Translations under genes and position numbers: made by a program
Notes under the pieces: generated by a model
The model's input: only the letters and a program-made list of their open reading frames with translations
Told to the model about the DNA's origin: nothing
Database searches by the model: none
In this document: positions 1 through 14,127 of the stretch, one piece after another
Numbering within the stretch: position 1 is the first letter of the stretch
Layout: each line of letters starts with the position of its first letter
From: Ypsolopha sequella
Lineage: Eukaryota; Arthropoda; Insecta; Lepidoptera; Ypsolophidae
Assembly (NCBI GenBank): GCA_934047225.1
Contig: CAKOHE010000107.1
Location: 496,001 to 560,000, forward strand
Direction of reading: 5' to 3'
Length of the DNA: 64,000 nucleotides

Positions 1-3000
1 AGGATAAGGGGCACGTAATTACTCTTATGCAAAGGGATGAAGGGCGCGTTATTGCTCTTATGCAAAGGGATAAGGGGCACGTTATTGCTCTTATGCAAAG
101 GGATGAAGAGCGCGTTATTGCTCTTATGAAAAGGGATGAGGGGCACGTTATTGCTCTTATGAAAAGGGATGAGGGGCACGTTATTGCTCTTATGCAAAGG
201 GATGAAGGGCGCGTTATTGCTTTTATGAAAAGGGATGAGGGGCACGTTATTGCTCTTATGCAAAGGGATGAAGGGCGCGTTATTGCTCTTATGCAAAGGG
301 ATATGGGCACGTTATTGTTCTTATGCAAAGGGATGAAGGGCGCGTTATTGCTCTTATGCAAAGGGATGAAGGGCGCGTTATTGCTCTTATGAAAAGGGAT
401 GAGGGGCACGTTATTGCTCTTATGCAAAGGGATGAAGGGCACGTTATTGCTCTTATGAAAAGGGATGAGGGGCACGTTATTGCTCTTATGCAAAGGGATG
501 AAGGGCGCGTTATTGCTCTTATGCAAAGGGATAAGGGGCACGTTATTGCTCTTATGCAATGGGATAAGGGGCGCGTTATTGCTCTTATGCAAAGGGATAA
601 GGGGCACGTTATTGCTCTTATGCAAAGGGATGAGGGGCACGTTATTGCTCTTATGCAATGGGATGAAGGGCGCGTTATTGCTCTTATGCAAAGGGATGAA
701 GGGCGCGTTATTGCTCTTATGAAAAGGGATGAGGGGCGCGTTATTGCTCTTATGCAAAGGGATAAGGGGCACGTTATTGCTCTTATGCAAAGGGATGAGG
801 GGCACGTTATTGCTCTTATGCAATGGGATGAAGGGCGCGTTATTGCTCTTATGCAAAGGGATGAAGGGCGCGTTATTGCTCTTATGCAAAGGGATGAGGG
901 GCACGTTATTGCTCTTATGCAATGGGATAAGGGGCGCGTTATTGCTCTTATGCAAAGGGATAAGGGGCACGTTATTGCTCTTATGCAAAGGGATGAGGGG
1001 CATGTTATTGCTCTTATGCAAAGGGATGAAGGGCGCGTTATTGCTTTTATGCAAAGGGATGAAGGGCGCGTTATTGCTCTTATGAAAAGGGATGAGGGGC
1101 ACGTTATTGCTCTTATGCAAAGGGATGAAGGGCGCGTTATTGCTCTTATGCAAAGGGATGAGGGGCACGTTATTGCTCTTATGCAATGGGATAAGGGGCG
1201 CGTTATTGCTCTTATGCAAAGGGATAAGGGGCACGTTATTGCTCTTATGCAAAGGGATGAAGGGCGCGTTATTGCTCTTATGCAAAAAGATGAGGGGCAC
1301 GTTATTGCTCTTATGCGAAGGGATAAGGGGCGCGTTATTGCTCTTATGCAAAGGGATGAGGGGCACGTTATTGCTCTTATGCAATGGGATAAGGGGCGCG
1401 TTATTGCTCTTATGCAAAGGGATGAAGGGCGCGTTATTGCTCTTATGAAAAGGGATGAGGGGCACGTTATTGCTCTTATGCAAAGGGATGAAGGGCGCGT
1501 TATTGCTCTTATGAAAAGGGATGAGGGGCACGTTATTGCCCTTATGCGAAGTGATAAGAGGCGCGTTCTTACTCTTATGCAAAGGGATGAGGGGCACGTT
1601 CTTGCTCTTATGCGAAAGGATAAGGGGCGCGTTATTGCTCTTATGCAAAGGGATGAGGGGCACGTTATTGCTCTTATGCAATGGGATAAGGGGCGCGTTA
1701 TTGCTCTTATGCAAAGGGATAAGGGGCACGTTATTGCTCTTATGCAAAGGGATGAAGGGCGCGTTATTGCTCTTATGCAAAGGTATGAAGGGCGCGTTAT
1801 TGCTCTTATGCAAAGGGATGAAGGGCGCGTTATTGCTCTTATGCAAAGGGATAAGGGGCACGTTATTGCTCTTATGCAAAGGGATGAAGGGCGCGTTATT
1901 GCTCTTATGCGAAGGGATAAGGGGCGCGTTATTGCTCTTATGCAAAGGGATGAGGGGCACGTTCTTGTTCTTATGCGAAGGGATAAGGGGCACGTTCTTG
2001 CTCTTATGCGAAGGGATAAGGGGCACGTTATTGCTCTTATGCAAAGAGATAAAGGGCACGTTATTGCTCTAATGCAAAGGGATGACGGGCGCGTTATTGC
2101 TCTTATGCGAAGAGATGAGGGGCACGTTCTTGCTCTTATGCGAAGGGATAAGGGGCGCGTTATTGCTCTTATGCGAAGGGATAAGGGGCACGTTCTTGCC
2201 CTTATGCGAAGTGATAAGAGGCGCGTTCTTACTCTTATGCGAAGGGATAAGGGGCGCGTTCTTGCCCTTATGCGAAGGGATAAGAAGCACGTTCTTGCTC
2301 TTATGCGAAGGGATAAGGAGTGCGTTATTGCTCTTATGCGAAGGGATAAGGGGCGCGTTATTGCTCTTATGCGAAGGGATAAGGGGCACGTTCTTGCCCT
2401 TATGCGAAGTGATAAGAGGCGCGTTCTTTTTCTTATGCAAAGGGATGAGGAGCACGTTCTTGCTCTTATGCGAAGGGATAAGGGGCGCGTTATTGCTCTT
2501 ATGCAAAGGGATGAGGGGCACGTTATTGCTCTTATGCAATGGGATAAGGGGCGCGTTATTGCTCTTATGCAAAGGGATAAGGGCCACGTTATTGCTCTTA
2601 TGCAAAGGGATGAAGGGCGCGTTATTGCTCTTATGAAAAGGGATGAGGGGCACGTTATTGCTCTTATGCAAAGGGATGAAGGGCGCGTTATTGCTCTTAT
2701 GCAAAGGGATAAGGGGCATGTTATTGCTCTTATGCAAAGGGATGAAGGGCGCGTTATTGCTCTTATGCGAAGGGATAAGGGGCGCATTATTGCTCTTATG
2801 CAAAGGAATGAGGGGCACGTTCTTGCTCTTATGCGAAGGGATAAGGGGCACGTTCTTGCTCTTATGCGAAGGGATAAGGGGCACGATATTGCTCTTATGC
2901 AAAGGGATAAGGGGCACGTTATTGCTCTTATGCAAAGGGATGACGGGCGCGTTATTGCTCTTATGCGAAGAGATAAGGGGCACGTTCTTGCTCTTATGCG

Positions 3001-6000
3001 AAGGGATAAGGGGCGCGTTATTGCTCTTATGCGAAGGGATAAGGGGCACGTTCTTGCCCTTATGCGAAGTGATAAGAGGCGCGTTCTTTCTCTTATGCGA
3101 AGGGATAAGGGGCGCGTTCTTGCCCTTATGCGAAGGGATAAGAGGCACGTTCTTGCTCTTATGCGAAGGGATAAGGAGTGCGTTATTGCTCTTATGCGAA
3201 GAGATAATGGGCACATTATTGCTCTTCTGCGAAGGGATAAGGGGCGCGTTCTTGCCCTTATGCTAAGGGATAAGGGGCACGTTATTGCTCTTATGCTAAG
3301 GGATAAGGGGCGCGTTCTTGGTCTTATGCGAAGGGATAAGGGGTGCGTTCTTACTCTTATGCGAAGGGATGAGGGGCAGGTTCTTGCCCTTATGCGAAGG
3401 GATAAAGGGCACATTCTTGCCCTTATGCGAAGGGATAAGGGGCACGTTCTTGCTCTTATGCGAAGGGATAAGAGGCGCGTTCTTACTCTTATGCGAAGGA
3501 ATAAGGGGCGCGTTCTTGCTCTTATGCAAAGGGATGAGATGCACGTTCTTGCTCTTATGCGAAGGGATAAGGGGCGCGTTATTGCTCTTATGCGAAGGGA
3601 TAAGGGGCACGTTCTTGCCCTTATGCGAAGGGATAAAGGGCACATACTTGCCCTTATGCGAAGAGATAAGGGGCACGTTCTTGCTCTTATGCGAAGGGAT
3701 AAGAGGCGCGTTCTTACTCTTATGCGAAGGGATAAGGGGCGCGTTCTAGCTCTGGTGCAAAGGGATGAGGGGCACGTTCTTGCTCTTATGCGAAGGGATA
3801 AGGGGCGCGTTCTTGCCCTTATGCGAAGGGATAAGGGGCACGTTCTTGCTCTTATGCGAAAGGATAAGAGGCGCGTTATTGCTCTTATGCGAAGGGATAA
3901 GGGGCACGTTCTTGCCCTTATGCGAAGGGATAAGGGGCATGTTCTTGCTCTTATGCGAAGGGATAAGAGGCGCGTTTTTACTGTTATGCGAAGGGATAAG
4001 GGGCGCGTTTTTGCCCTTATGCGAAGGGATAAGGGGCACGTTCTTGCTCTTATGCGAAGGGATGAGGGGCACGTTCTTGCTCTTATGGGAAGGGATAAGA
4101 GGCGCGTTTTTGCCCTTATGCGAAGGATTAAGGGGCACGTTCTTACTCTTATGCGAAGGGATAAGGGGCGCGTTTTTGCCCTTATGCAAAGGGATAAGAG
4201 GCGCGTTCTTACTCTTATGCGAAGGGATAAGGGGCGCGTTCTTGCCCTTATGCGAAGGGATAAGAGGCGCATTCTTACTCTTATGCGAAGGGATAAGGGG
4301 CGCGTTTTTGCCCTTATGCGAAGGGATGAGAGGCACGTTCTTGCTCTTATGCAAAGGGATAAGGGGCGCGGTATTGCTCTTATGCGAAGGGATAAGGGGC
4401 ACGTTCTTGATCTTATGCGAAGGGATAAGAGGCGCGTTCTTACTCTTATGCGAAGGGATAAGGGGCGCGTTCTTGCCCTTATGCGAAGGGATAAGAGGCG
4501 CATTCTTACTCTTATGCGAAGGGATAAGGGGCGCGTTCTTGCCCTTATGCGAAGGGATAAGAGGCACGTTCTTGCTCTTATGCGAAGGGATAAGGGGCGC
4601 GTTATTGCTCTTATGCGAAGGGATGAGGGGCGCGTTATTGCTCTTATGCAAAGGGATGAGGGGCACGTTATTGCTCTTATGCAAAGGGATAAGGGGCGCG
4701 TTATTGCTCTTATGCAAAGGGATAAGGGGCACGTTATTGCTCTTATGGAAAGGGATGAAGGGCGCGTTATTGCTCTTATGCGAAGGGATAAGAGGCACGT
4801 TCTTGCTCTTATGCGAAGGGATAAGGGGCGCGTTATTGCTCTTATGCGAAGGGATAAGGGGCACGTTCTTGCTCTTATGCGAAGGGATAAGGGGCGGGTT
4901 CTTGCTCTTATGCGAAGGGATAAGGGGCACGTTCTTGCTCTTATGCGAAGGGATAAGGGGCGCGTTATTGCTCTTATGCGAAGGGATAAGGGGCGCGTTC
5001 TTGCCCTTATGCGAAGGGATAAGGGGCGCGTTCTTGCCCTTATGCGAAGGGATAAGGGGCGCGTTTTTGCTCTTATGCGAAGGGATAAGGGGCGCGTTAT
5101 TGCCCTTATGCGAAGGGATAAGAGGCGCGTTTTTACTCTTATGCGAAGGGATAAGGGGCGCGTTCTTGCCCTTATGCGAAGGGATAAAGGGCACATTCTT
5201 GCCCTTATGCGAGGGGATAAGGGGCACGTTCTTGCTCTTATGCGAAGGGATAAGAGGCGCGTTCTTTCTCTCATGCGAAGGGATAAGGGGCGCGTTATTG
5301 CTCTTATGCAAAGGGATAAGGGGCGCGTTATTGCTCTTATGCAAAGGGATAAGGGGCACGTTATTGCTCTTATGCAAAGGGATAAAGGGCACGTTATTGC
5401 TCTTATGCAATGGGATAAGGGGCGCGTTATTGCTCTTATGCAAAGGGATAAGGGGCACGTTATTGCTCTTATGCAAAGGGATGAAGGGCGCGTTATTGCT
5501 CTTATGCAAAGGGATGAAGGGCGCGTTATTGCTCTTATGCAAAGGGATGAAGGGCGCGTTATTGCTCTTATGCAAAGGGATAAGGGGCACGTTATTGCTC
5601 TTATGCAAAGGGATGAAGGGCGCGTTATTGCTCTTATGCGAAGGGATAAGGGGCGCGTTATTGCTCTTATGCAAAGGGATGAAGGGCACGTTCTTGTTCT
5701 TATGCGAAGGGATAAGGGGCACGTTCTTGCTCTTATGCGAAGGGATAAGGGGCACGTTATTGCTCTTATGCAAAGAGATAAAGGGCACGTTATTGCTCTA
5801 ATGCAAAGGGATGACGGGCGCGTTATTGCTCTTATGCGAAGAGATGAGGGGCACGTTCTTGCTCTTATGCGAAGGGATAAGGGGCGCGTTATTGCTCTTA
5901 TGCGAAGGGATAAGGGGCACGTTCTTGCCCTTATGCGAAGTGATAAGAGGCGCGTTCTTACTCTTATGCGAAGGGATAAGGGGCGCGTTCTTGCCCTTAT

Positions 6001-9000
6001 GCGAAGGGATAAGAAGCACGTTATTGCTCTTATGCGAAGGGATAAGGAGTGCGTTATTGCTCTTATGCGAAGGGATAAGGGGCGCGTTATTGCTCTTATG
6101 CGAAGGGATAAGGGGCACGTTCTTGCCCTTATGCGAAGTGATAAGAGGCGCGTTCTTTTTCTTATGCAAAGGGATGAGGAGCACGTTCTTGCTCTTATGC
6201 GAAGGGATAAGGGGCGCGTTATTGCTCTTATGCAAAGGGATGAGGGGCACGTTATTGCTCTTATGCAATGGGATAAGGGGCGCGTTATTGCTCTTATGCA
6301 AAGGGATAAGGGCCACGTTATTGCTCTTATGCAAAGGGATGAAGGGCGCGTTATTGCTCTTATGAAAAGGGATGAGGGGCACGTTATTGCTCTTATGCAA
6401 AGGGATGAAGGGCGCGTTATTGCTCTTATGCAAAGGGATAAGGGGCACGTTATTGCTCTTATGCAAAGGGATGAAGGGCGCGTTATTGCTCTTATGCGAA
6501 GGGATAAGGGGCGCATTATTGCTCTTATGCAAAGGAATGAGGGGCACGTTCTTGCTCTTATGCGAAGGGATAAGGGGCACGTTCTTGCTCTTATGCGAAG
6601 GGATAAGGGGCACGTTATTGCTCTTATGCAAAGGGATAAGGGGCACGTTATTGCTCTTATGCAAAGGGATGACGGGCGCGTTATTGCTCTTATGCGAAGA
6701 GATAAGGGGCACGTTCTTGCTCTTATGCGAAGGGATAAGGGGCGCGTTATTGCTCTTATGCAAAGGGATGAAGGGCGCGTTATTGCTCTTATGCGAAGGG
6801 ATAAGAGGCACGTTCTTGCTCTTATGCGAAGGGATAAGGGGCGCGTTATTGCTCTTATGCGAAGGGATAAGGGGCACGTTCTTGCTCTTATGCGAAGGGA
6901 TAAGGGGCGGGTTCTTGCTCTTATGCGAAGGGATAAGGGGCACGTTCTTGCTCTTATGCGAAGGGATAAGGGGCGCGTTATTGCTCTTATGCGAAGGGAT
7001 AAGGGGCGCGTTCTTGCCCTTATGCGAAGGGATAAGGGGCGCGTTCTTGCCCTTATGCGAAGGGATAAGGGGCGCGTTTTTGCTCTTATGCGAAGGGATA
7101 AGGGGCGCGTTATTGCCCTTATGCGAAGGGATAAGAGGCGCGTTTTTACTCTTATGCGAAGGGATAAGGGGCGCGTTCTTGCCCTTATGCGAAGGGATAA
7201 AGGGCACATTCTTGCCCTTATGCGAGGGGATAAGGGGCACGTTCTTGCTCTTATGCGAAGGGATAAGAGGCGCGTTCTTACTCTCATGCGAAGGGATAAG
7301 GGGCGCGTTATTGCTCTTATGCAAAGGGATAAGGGGCGCGTTATTGCTCTTATGCAAAGGGATAAGGGGCACGTTATTGCTCTTATGCAAAGGGATAAAG
7401 GGCACGTTATTGCTCTTATGCAATGGGATAAGGGGCGCGTTATTGCTCTTATGCAAAGGGATAAGGGGCACGTTATTGCTCTTATGCAAAGGGATGAAGG
7501 GCGCGTTATTGCTCTTATGCAAAGGGATGAAGGGCGCGTTATTGCTCTTATGCAAAGGGATGAAGGGCGCGTTATTGCTCTTATGCAAAGGGATAAGGGG
7601 CACGTTATTGCTCTTATGCAAAGGGATGAAGGGCGCGTTATTGCTCTTATGCGAAGGGATAAGGGGCGCGTTATTGCTCTTATGCAAAGGGATGAGGGGC
7701 ACGTTCTTGTTCTTATGCGAAGGGATAAGGGGCACGTTCTTGCTCTTATGCGAAGGGATAAGGGGCACGTTATTGCTCTTATGCAAAGAGATAAAGGGCA
7801 CGTTATTGCTCTAATGCAAAGGGATGACGGGCGCGTTATTGCTCTTATGCGAAGAGATGAGGGGCACGTTCTTGCTCTTATGCGAAGGGATAAGGGGCGC
7901 GTTATTGCTCTTATGCGAAGGGATAAGGGGCACGTTCTTGCCCTTATGCGAAGTGATAAGAGGCGCGTTCTTACTCTTATGCGAAGGGATAAGGGGTGCG
8001 TTCTTGCCCTTATGCGAAGGGATAAGAAGCACGTTCTTGCTCTTATGCGAAGGGATAAGGAGTGCGTTATTGCTCTTATGCGAAGGGATAAGGGGCGCGT
8101 TATTGCTCTTATGCGAAGGGATAAGGGGCACGTTCTTGCCCTTATGCGAAGTGATAAGAGGCGCGTTCTTTTTCTTATGCAAAGGGATGAGGAGCACGTT
8201 CTTGCTCTTATGCGAAGGGATAAGGGGCGCGTTATTGCTCTTATGCAAAGGGATGAGGGGCACGTTATTGCTCTTATGCAATGGGATAAGGGGCGCGTTA
8301 TTGCTCTTATGCAAAGGGATAAGGGCCACGTTATTGCTCTTATGCAAAGGGATGAAGGGCGCGTTATTGCTCTTATGAAAAGGGATGAGGGGCACGTTAT
8401 TGCTCTTATGCAAAGGGATGAAGGGCGCGTTATTGCTCTTATGCAAAGGGATAAGGGGCACGTTATTGCTCTTATGCAAAGGGATGAAGGGCGCGTTATT
8501 GCTCTTATGCGAAGGGATAAGGGGCGCATTATTGCTCTTATGCAAAGGAATGAGGGGCACGTTCTTGCTCTTATGCGAAGGGATAAGGGGCACGTTCTTG
8601 CTCTTATGCGAAGGGATAAGGGGCACGTTATTGCTCTTATGCAAAGGGATAAGGGGCACGTTATTGCTCTTATGCAAAGGGATGACGGGCGCGTTATTGC
8701 TCTTATGCGAAGAGATAAGGGGCACGTTCTTGCTCTTATGCGAAGGGATAAGGGGCGCGTTATTGCTCTTATGCGAAGGGATAAGGGGCACGTTCTTGCC
8801 CTTATGCGAAGTGATAAGAGGCGCGTTCTTTCTCTTATGCGAAGGGATAAGGGGCGCGTTCTTGCCCTTATGCGAAGGGATAAGAGGCACGTTCTTGCTC
8901 TTATGCGAAGGGATAAGGAGTGCGTTATTGCTCTTATGCGAAGAGATAATGGGCACATTATTGCTCTTCTGCGAAGGGATAAGGGGCGCGTTCTTGCCCT

Positions 9001-12000
9001 TATGCTAAGGGATAAGGGGCACGTTATTGCTCTTATGCTAAGGGATAAGGGGCGCGTTCTTGGTCTTATGCGAAGGGATAAGGGGTGCGTTCTTACTCTT
9101 ATGCGAAGGGATGAGGGGCAGGTTCTTGCCCTTATGCGAAGGGATAAAGGGCACATTCTTGCCCTTATGCGAAGGGATAAGGGGCACGTTCTTGCTCTTA
9201 TGCGAAGGGATAAGAGGCGCGTTCTTACTCTTATGCGAAGGAATAAGGGGCGCGTTCTTGCTCTTATGCAAAGGGATGAGATGCACGTTCTTGCTCTTAT
9301 GCGAAGGGATAAGGGGCGCGTTATTGCTCTTATGCGAAGGGATAAGGGGCACGTTCTTGCCCTTATGCGAAGGGATAAAGGGCACATACTTGCCCTTATG
9401 CGAAGAGATAAGGGGCACGTTCTTGCTCTTATGCGAAGGGATAAGAGGCGCGTTCTTACTCTTATGCGAAGGGATAAGGGGCGCGTTCTTGCTCTGGTGC
9501 AAAGGGATGAGGGGCACGTTCTTGCTCTTATGCGAAGGGATAAGGGGCGCGTTCTTGCCCTTATGCGAAGGGATAAGGGGCACGTTCTTGCTCTTATGCG
9601 AAAGGATAAGAGGCGCGTTATTGCTCTTATGCGAAGGGATAAGGGGCACGTTCTTGCCCTTATGCGAAGGGATAAGGGGCATGTTCTTGCTCTTATGCGA
9701 AGGGATAAGAGGCGCGTTTTTACTGTTATGCGAAGGGATAAGGGGCGCGTTTTTGCCCTTATGCGAAGGGATAAGGGGCACGTTCTTGCTCTTATGCGAA
9801 GGGATGAGGGGCACGTTCTTGCTCTTATGGGAAGGGATAAGAGGCGCGTTTTTGCCCTTATGCGAAGGATTAAGGGGCACGTTCTTACTCTTATGCGAAG
9901 GGATAAGGGGCGCGTTTTTGCCCTTATGCAAAGGGATAAGAGGCGCGTTCTTACTCTTATGCGAAGGGATAAGGGGCGCGTTCTTGCCCTTATGCGAAGG
10001 GATAAGAGGCGCATTCTTACTCTTATGCGAAGGGATAAGGGGCGCGTTTTTGCCCTTATGCGAAGGGATGAGAGGCACGTTCTTGCTCTTATGCAAAGGG
10101 ATAAGGGGCGCGGTATTGCTCTTATGCGAAGGGATAAGGGGCACGTTCTTGCTCTTATGCGAAGGGATAAGAGGCGCGTTCTTACTCTTATGCGAAGGGA
10201 TAAGGGGCGCGTTCTTGCCCTTATGCGAAGGGATAAGAGGCGCATTCTTACTCTTATGCGAAGGGATAAGGGGCGCGTTCTTGCCCTTATGCGAAGGGAT
10301 AAGAGGCACGTTCTTGCTCTTATGCGAAGGGATAAGGGGCGCGTTATTGCTCTTATGCGAAGGGATGAGGGGCGCGTTATTGCTCTTATGCAAAGGGATG
10401 AGGGGCACGTTATTGCTCTTATGCAAAGGGATAAGGGGCGCGTTATTGCTCTTATGCAAAGGGATAAGGGGCACGTTATTGCTCTTATGGAAAGGGATGA
10501 AGGGCGCGTTATTGCTCTTATGCGAAGGGATAAGAGGCACGTTCTTGCTCTTATGCGAAGGGATAAGGGGCGCGTTATTGCTCTTATGCGAAGGGATAAG
10601 GGGCACGTTCTTGCTCTTATGCGAAGGGATAAGGGGCGGGTTCTTGCTCTTATGCGAAGGGATAAGGGGCACGTTCTTGCTCTTATGCGAAGGGATAAGG
10701 GGCGCGTTATTGCTCTTATGCGAAGGGATAAGGGGCGCGTTCTTGCCCTTATGCGAAGGGATAAGGGGCGCGTTCTTGCCCTTATGCGAAGGGATAAGGG
10801 GCGCGTTTTTGCTCTTATGCGAAGGGATAAGGGGCGCGTTATTGCCCTTATGCGAAGGGATAAGAGGCGCGTTTTTACTCTTATGCGAAGGGATAAGGGG
10901 CGCGTTCTTGCCCTTATGCGAAGGGATAAAGGGCACATTCTTGCCCTTATGCGAGGGGATAAGGGGCACGTTCTTGCTCTTATGCGAAGGGATAAGAGGC
11001 GCGTTCTTACTCTCATGCGAAGGGATAAGGGGCGCGTTATTGCTCTTATGCAAAGGGATAAGGGGCGCGTTATAGCTCTTATGCAAAGGGATAAGGGGCA
11101 CGTTATTGCTCTTATGCAAAGGGATAAAGGGCACGTTATTGCTCTTATGCAAAGGGATAAGGGGCACGTTATTGCTCTTATGCAAAGGGATAAGGGGCGC
11201 GTTCTTGCTCTTATGCGAAGGGATAAGGGGCACGTTCTTGCTCTTATGCGAAGGGATAAGGGGCGCGTTATTGCTCTTATGCAAAGGGATGAGGGGCACG
11301 TTCTTGCCCTTATGCGAAGAGATAAGGGGCGCGTTATTGCTCTTATGCGAAGGGATAAGGGGCACGTTCTTGCCCTTATGCAAAGGGATAAGGGGCACGT
11401 TCTTGCTCTTATGCGAAGGGATAAGGGGCGCGTTATTGCTCTTATGCGAAGGGATAAGGGGCGCGTTCTTGCCCTTATGCAAAGGGATAAGGGGCGCGTT
11501 CTTGCCCTTATGCGAAGGGATTAGAGGCGCATTCTTACTCTTATGCGAAGGGATAAGGGGCGCGTTCTTGCCCTTATGCGAAGGGATAAGAGGCGCGTTC
11601 TTACTCTTATGCGAAGGGATAAGGGGCGCGTTCTTGCCCTAATGCGAAGGGATAAAGGGCACATTCTTGCCCTTATGCGAGGGGATAAGGGGCACGTTCT
11701 TGCTCTTATGCGAAGGGATAAGAGGCGCGTTCTTACTCTTATGCGAAGGGATAAGGGGCGCGTTATTGCTCTTATGCAAAGGGATGAGGGGCACGTTCTT
11801 GCTCTTACGCGAAGGGATAAGGGGCGCGTTATTGCTCTTATGCAAAGGGATAAGGGGCACGTTATTGCTCTTATGCAAAGGGATAAAGGGCACGTTATTG
11901 CTCTTATGCAAAGGGATAAGGGGCACGTTATTGCTCTTATGCAAAGGGATAAGGGGCGCGTTCTTGCTCTTATGCGAAGGGATAAGGGGCACGTTCTTGC

Positions 12001-14088
12001 TCTTATGCGAAGGGATAAGGGGCGCGTTATTGCTCTTATGCAAAGGGATGAGGGGCACGTTCTTGCCCTTATGCGAAGAGATAAGGGGCGCGTTATTGAT
12101 CTTATGCGAAGGGATAAGGGGCACGTTCTTGCTCTTATGCAAAGGGATGAGGCGCACATTCTTGCTCTTATGCGAAGGGATAAGGGGCGCGTTCTTACTC
12201 TTATGCGAAGGGATAAGGGGCGCGTTCTTGCTCTTATGCGAAGGGATAAGGGGCACGTTATTGCTCTTATGCGAAGGGATAAGGGGCACGTTCTTGCCTT
12301 TATGCGAAGGGATAAGAGGCGCGTTCTTACTCTTATGCGAAGGGATAAGGGGCGCGTTCTTACTCTTATGCGAAGGGATAAGGGGCGCGTTCTTGCTCTT
12401 ATGCGAAGGGATAAGGGGCACGTTATTGCTCTTATGCGAAGGGATAAGGGGCACGTTCTTGCCTTTATGCGAAGGGATAAGAGGCGCGTTCTTACTCTTA
12501 TGCGAAGGGATAAGGGGCGCGTTCTTGCCCTTATGCGAAGAGATAAGGGGCACGTTCTTGCTCTTATGCGAAGGGATAAGGGGCACGTTCTTGCTCTTAT
12601 GCGAAGGGATAAGGGGCGCGTTATTGCTCTTATGCGAAGGGATAAGGGGCACGTTCTTGCTCTTATGTTAAGGGATAAGGGGTGCGTTCTTGCTCTTATG
12701 CGAAGGGATAAGGGGCGCGTTATTGTTCTTATGCAAAGGGATGAGGGGCGCGTTCTTACTCTTATGCAAAGGGATTAGGGGCACGTTCTTGCTCTTATGC
12801 GAAGGTATAAGGGGCGCGTTATTGCTCTTATGCAAAGGGATAAGGGGCGCGTTCTTACTCTTATGCAAAGGGATAAGGGGCACGTTCTTGCTCTTATGCG
12901 AAGGGATAAGGGGCGCGTTATTGCTCTTATGCGAAGGGATAAGGGGCACATTATTGCTCTTATGCGAAGGGATAAGGGGCGCGTTCTTGCCCTTATGCGA
13001 AGGAATAAGGGGCACGTTATTGCTCTTATGCTAAGGGATAAGGGGCGCGTTATTGCTCTTATGCAAAGGGATGAGGGGCACGTTCTTGCTCTTACGCGAA
13101 GGGATAAGGGGCGCGTTATTGCTCTTATGCAAAGGGATGAGGGGCACGTTCTTGCTCTTATGCGAAGGGATAAGGGGCACGTTATTGCTCTTATGCGAAG
13201 GGATAAGGGGCACGTTATTGCTCTTATGCGAAGGGATAAGAGGCGCGTTCTTATTCTTATGCGAAGGGATAAGGGGCGCGTTATTGCTCTTATGCAAAGG
13301 GATGAGGGGCACGTTCTTGCTCTTACGCAAAGGGATAAGGGGTGCGTTATTGCTCTTATGCAAAGGGATGAGGGGCACGTTCTTGCTCTTATGCGAAGGG
13401 ATAAGAGGCGCGTTCTTACTCTTATGCGAAGGGATAAGGGGCGCGTTATTGCTCTTATGCAAAGGGATGAGGAGCACGTTCTTGCTCTTACGCGAAGGGA
13501 TAAGGGGCGCGTTATTGCTCTTATGCAAAGGGATGAGGGGCACGTTCTTGCCCTTATGCGAAGGGATAAGAGGCGCGTTCTTACTCTTATGCGAAGGGAT
13601 AAGGGGCGCGTTCTTGCCCTTATGCAAAGGGATAAAGGGCACATTCTTGCCCTTATGCGAAGGGATAAGGGGCACCTTCTTGCTCTTATGCGAAGGGATA
13701 AGAGGCGCGTTCTTACTCTTATGCGAAGGGATAAGGGGCGCGTTATTGCTCTTATGCAAAGGGATGAGGGGCACGTTCTTGCTCTTATGCGAAGGGATAA
13801 GGGGCACGTTCTTGCTCTTATGCGAAGGGATAAGGGGCACGTTATTGCTGTTATGCAAAGGGATAAGGGGCACGTTATTGCTCTTATGCAAAGGGATAAG
13901 GGGCGCGTTCTTGCACTTATGCGAAGGGATAAAGGGCACGTTCTTGCTCTTATGCGAAGGGATAAGGGGCGCGTTATTGCTCTTATGCAAAGGGATGAGG
14001 GGCACGTTCTTGCTCTTATGCAAAGGGATGAGGGGCACATTCTTGCTCTTATGCGATGGGATAAGGGGCGCGTTCTTGCCCTTATAAA
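1..14088. repeat. 33-bp minisatellite array, about 427 units, left end outside window
   Basis: A 33-bp unit repeats without interruption from the first base to about 14,088. Its most constant part is TTATTGCTCTTATGC, followed by a purine-rich half (AAAGGGATAAGGGGC type). Variation is concentrated at a few sites: CAA, CGA, AAA or GGA after ATG; GAT-GAA, GAT-GAG or GAT-AAG; CGC or CAC; GTTATT or GTTCTT; GCTCTT or GCCCTT. Because 33 is a multiple of three and four of the six frames of the unit lack a stop, frames of thousands of codons stay open on both strands at once. A 1-bp deletion near 305 shifts the frame, and GAT-TAG variants at 11,522 and 12,776 close one plus frame. The left part (1-1,500) is rich in CAA/GTTATT units, and the middle in CGA/GTTCTT units. 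I see no promoter, intron or start context pointing to a gene. Confidence 0.97.
2082..11140. repeat. Higher-order duplications inside the 33-bp array
   Basis: Rare variant units serve as markers. The marker GATGACGGGCGC followed by GAAGAGATGAGG occurs at about 2,082, 5,811 and 7,824, so the offsets are 3,729, 2,013 and 5,742 bp, equal to 113, 61 and 174 units. Block P (2,082-3,020) recurs at 5,811-6,750 and 7,824-8,760. Block Q (3,020-4,750) recurs only at 8,760-10,490. Block R (4,750-5,811) recurs at 6,766-7,824 and, in part, at 10,495-11,140. The order is therefore P-Q-R-P-R-P-Q-R, with the middle copy lacking Q. Copies are nearly identical by eye. Smaller duplications are seen at 11,080-11,340 against 11,839-12,099 (759 bp, 23 units) and 12,180-12,330 against 12,345-12,495 (165 bp, 5 units). 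Confidence 0.85.
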
Positions 14089-14127
14089 AAGTTGTTATTT
14101 GTTTTCTCAATACTCAAATATTAATAA

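Noticed and set aside
289..11016. Minus-strand frame of 3,575 codons (RIRARTCPLSL-type repeat)
   Set aside because: Same satellite read on the other strand; openness follows from unit length and composition.
323..11524. Plus-strand frame of 3,733 codons with an 11-residue repeat
   Set aside because: It is the 33-bp satellite read in one frame. Another plus frame and two minus frames are open over the same DNA, and no start context, intron or unique flanking domain is present.
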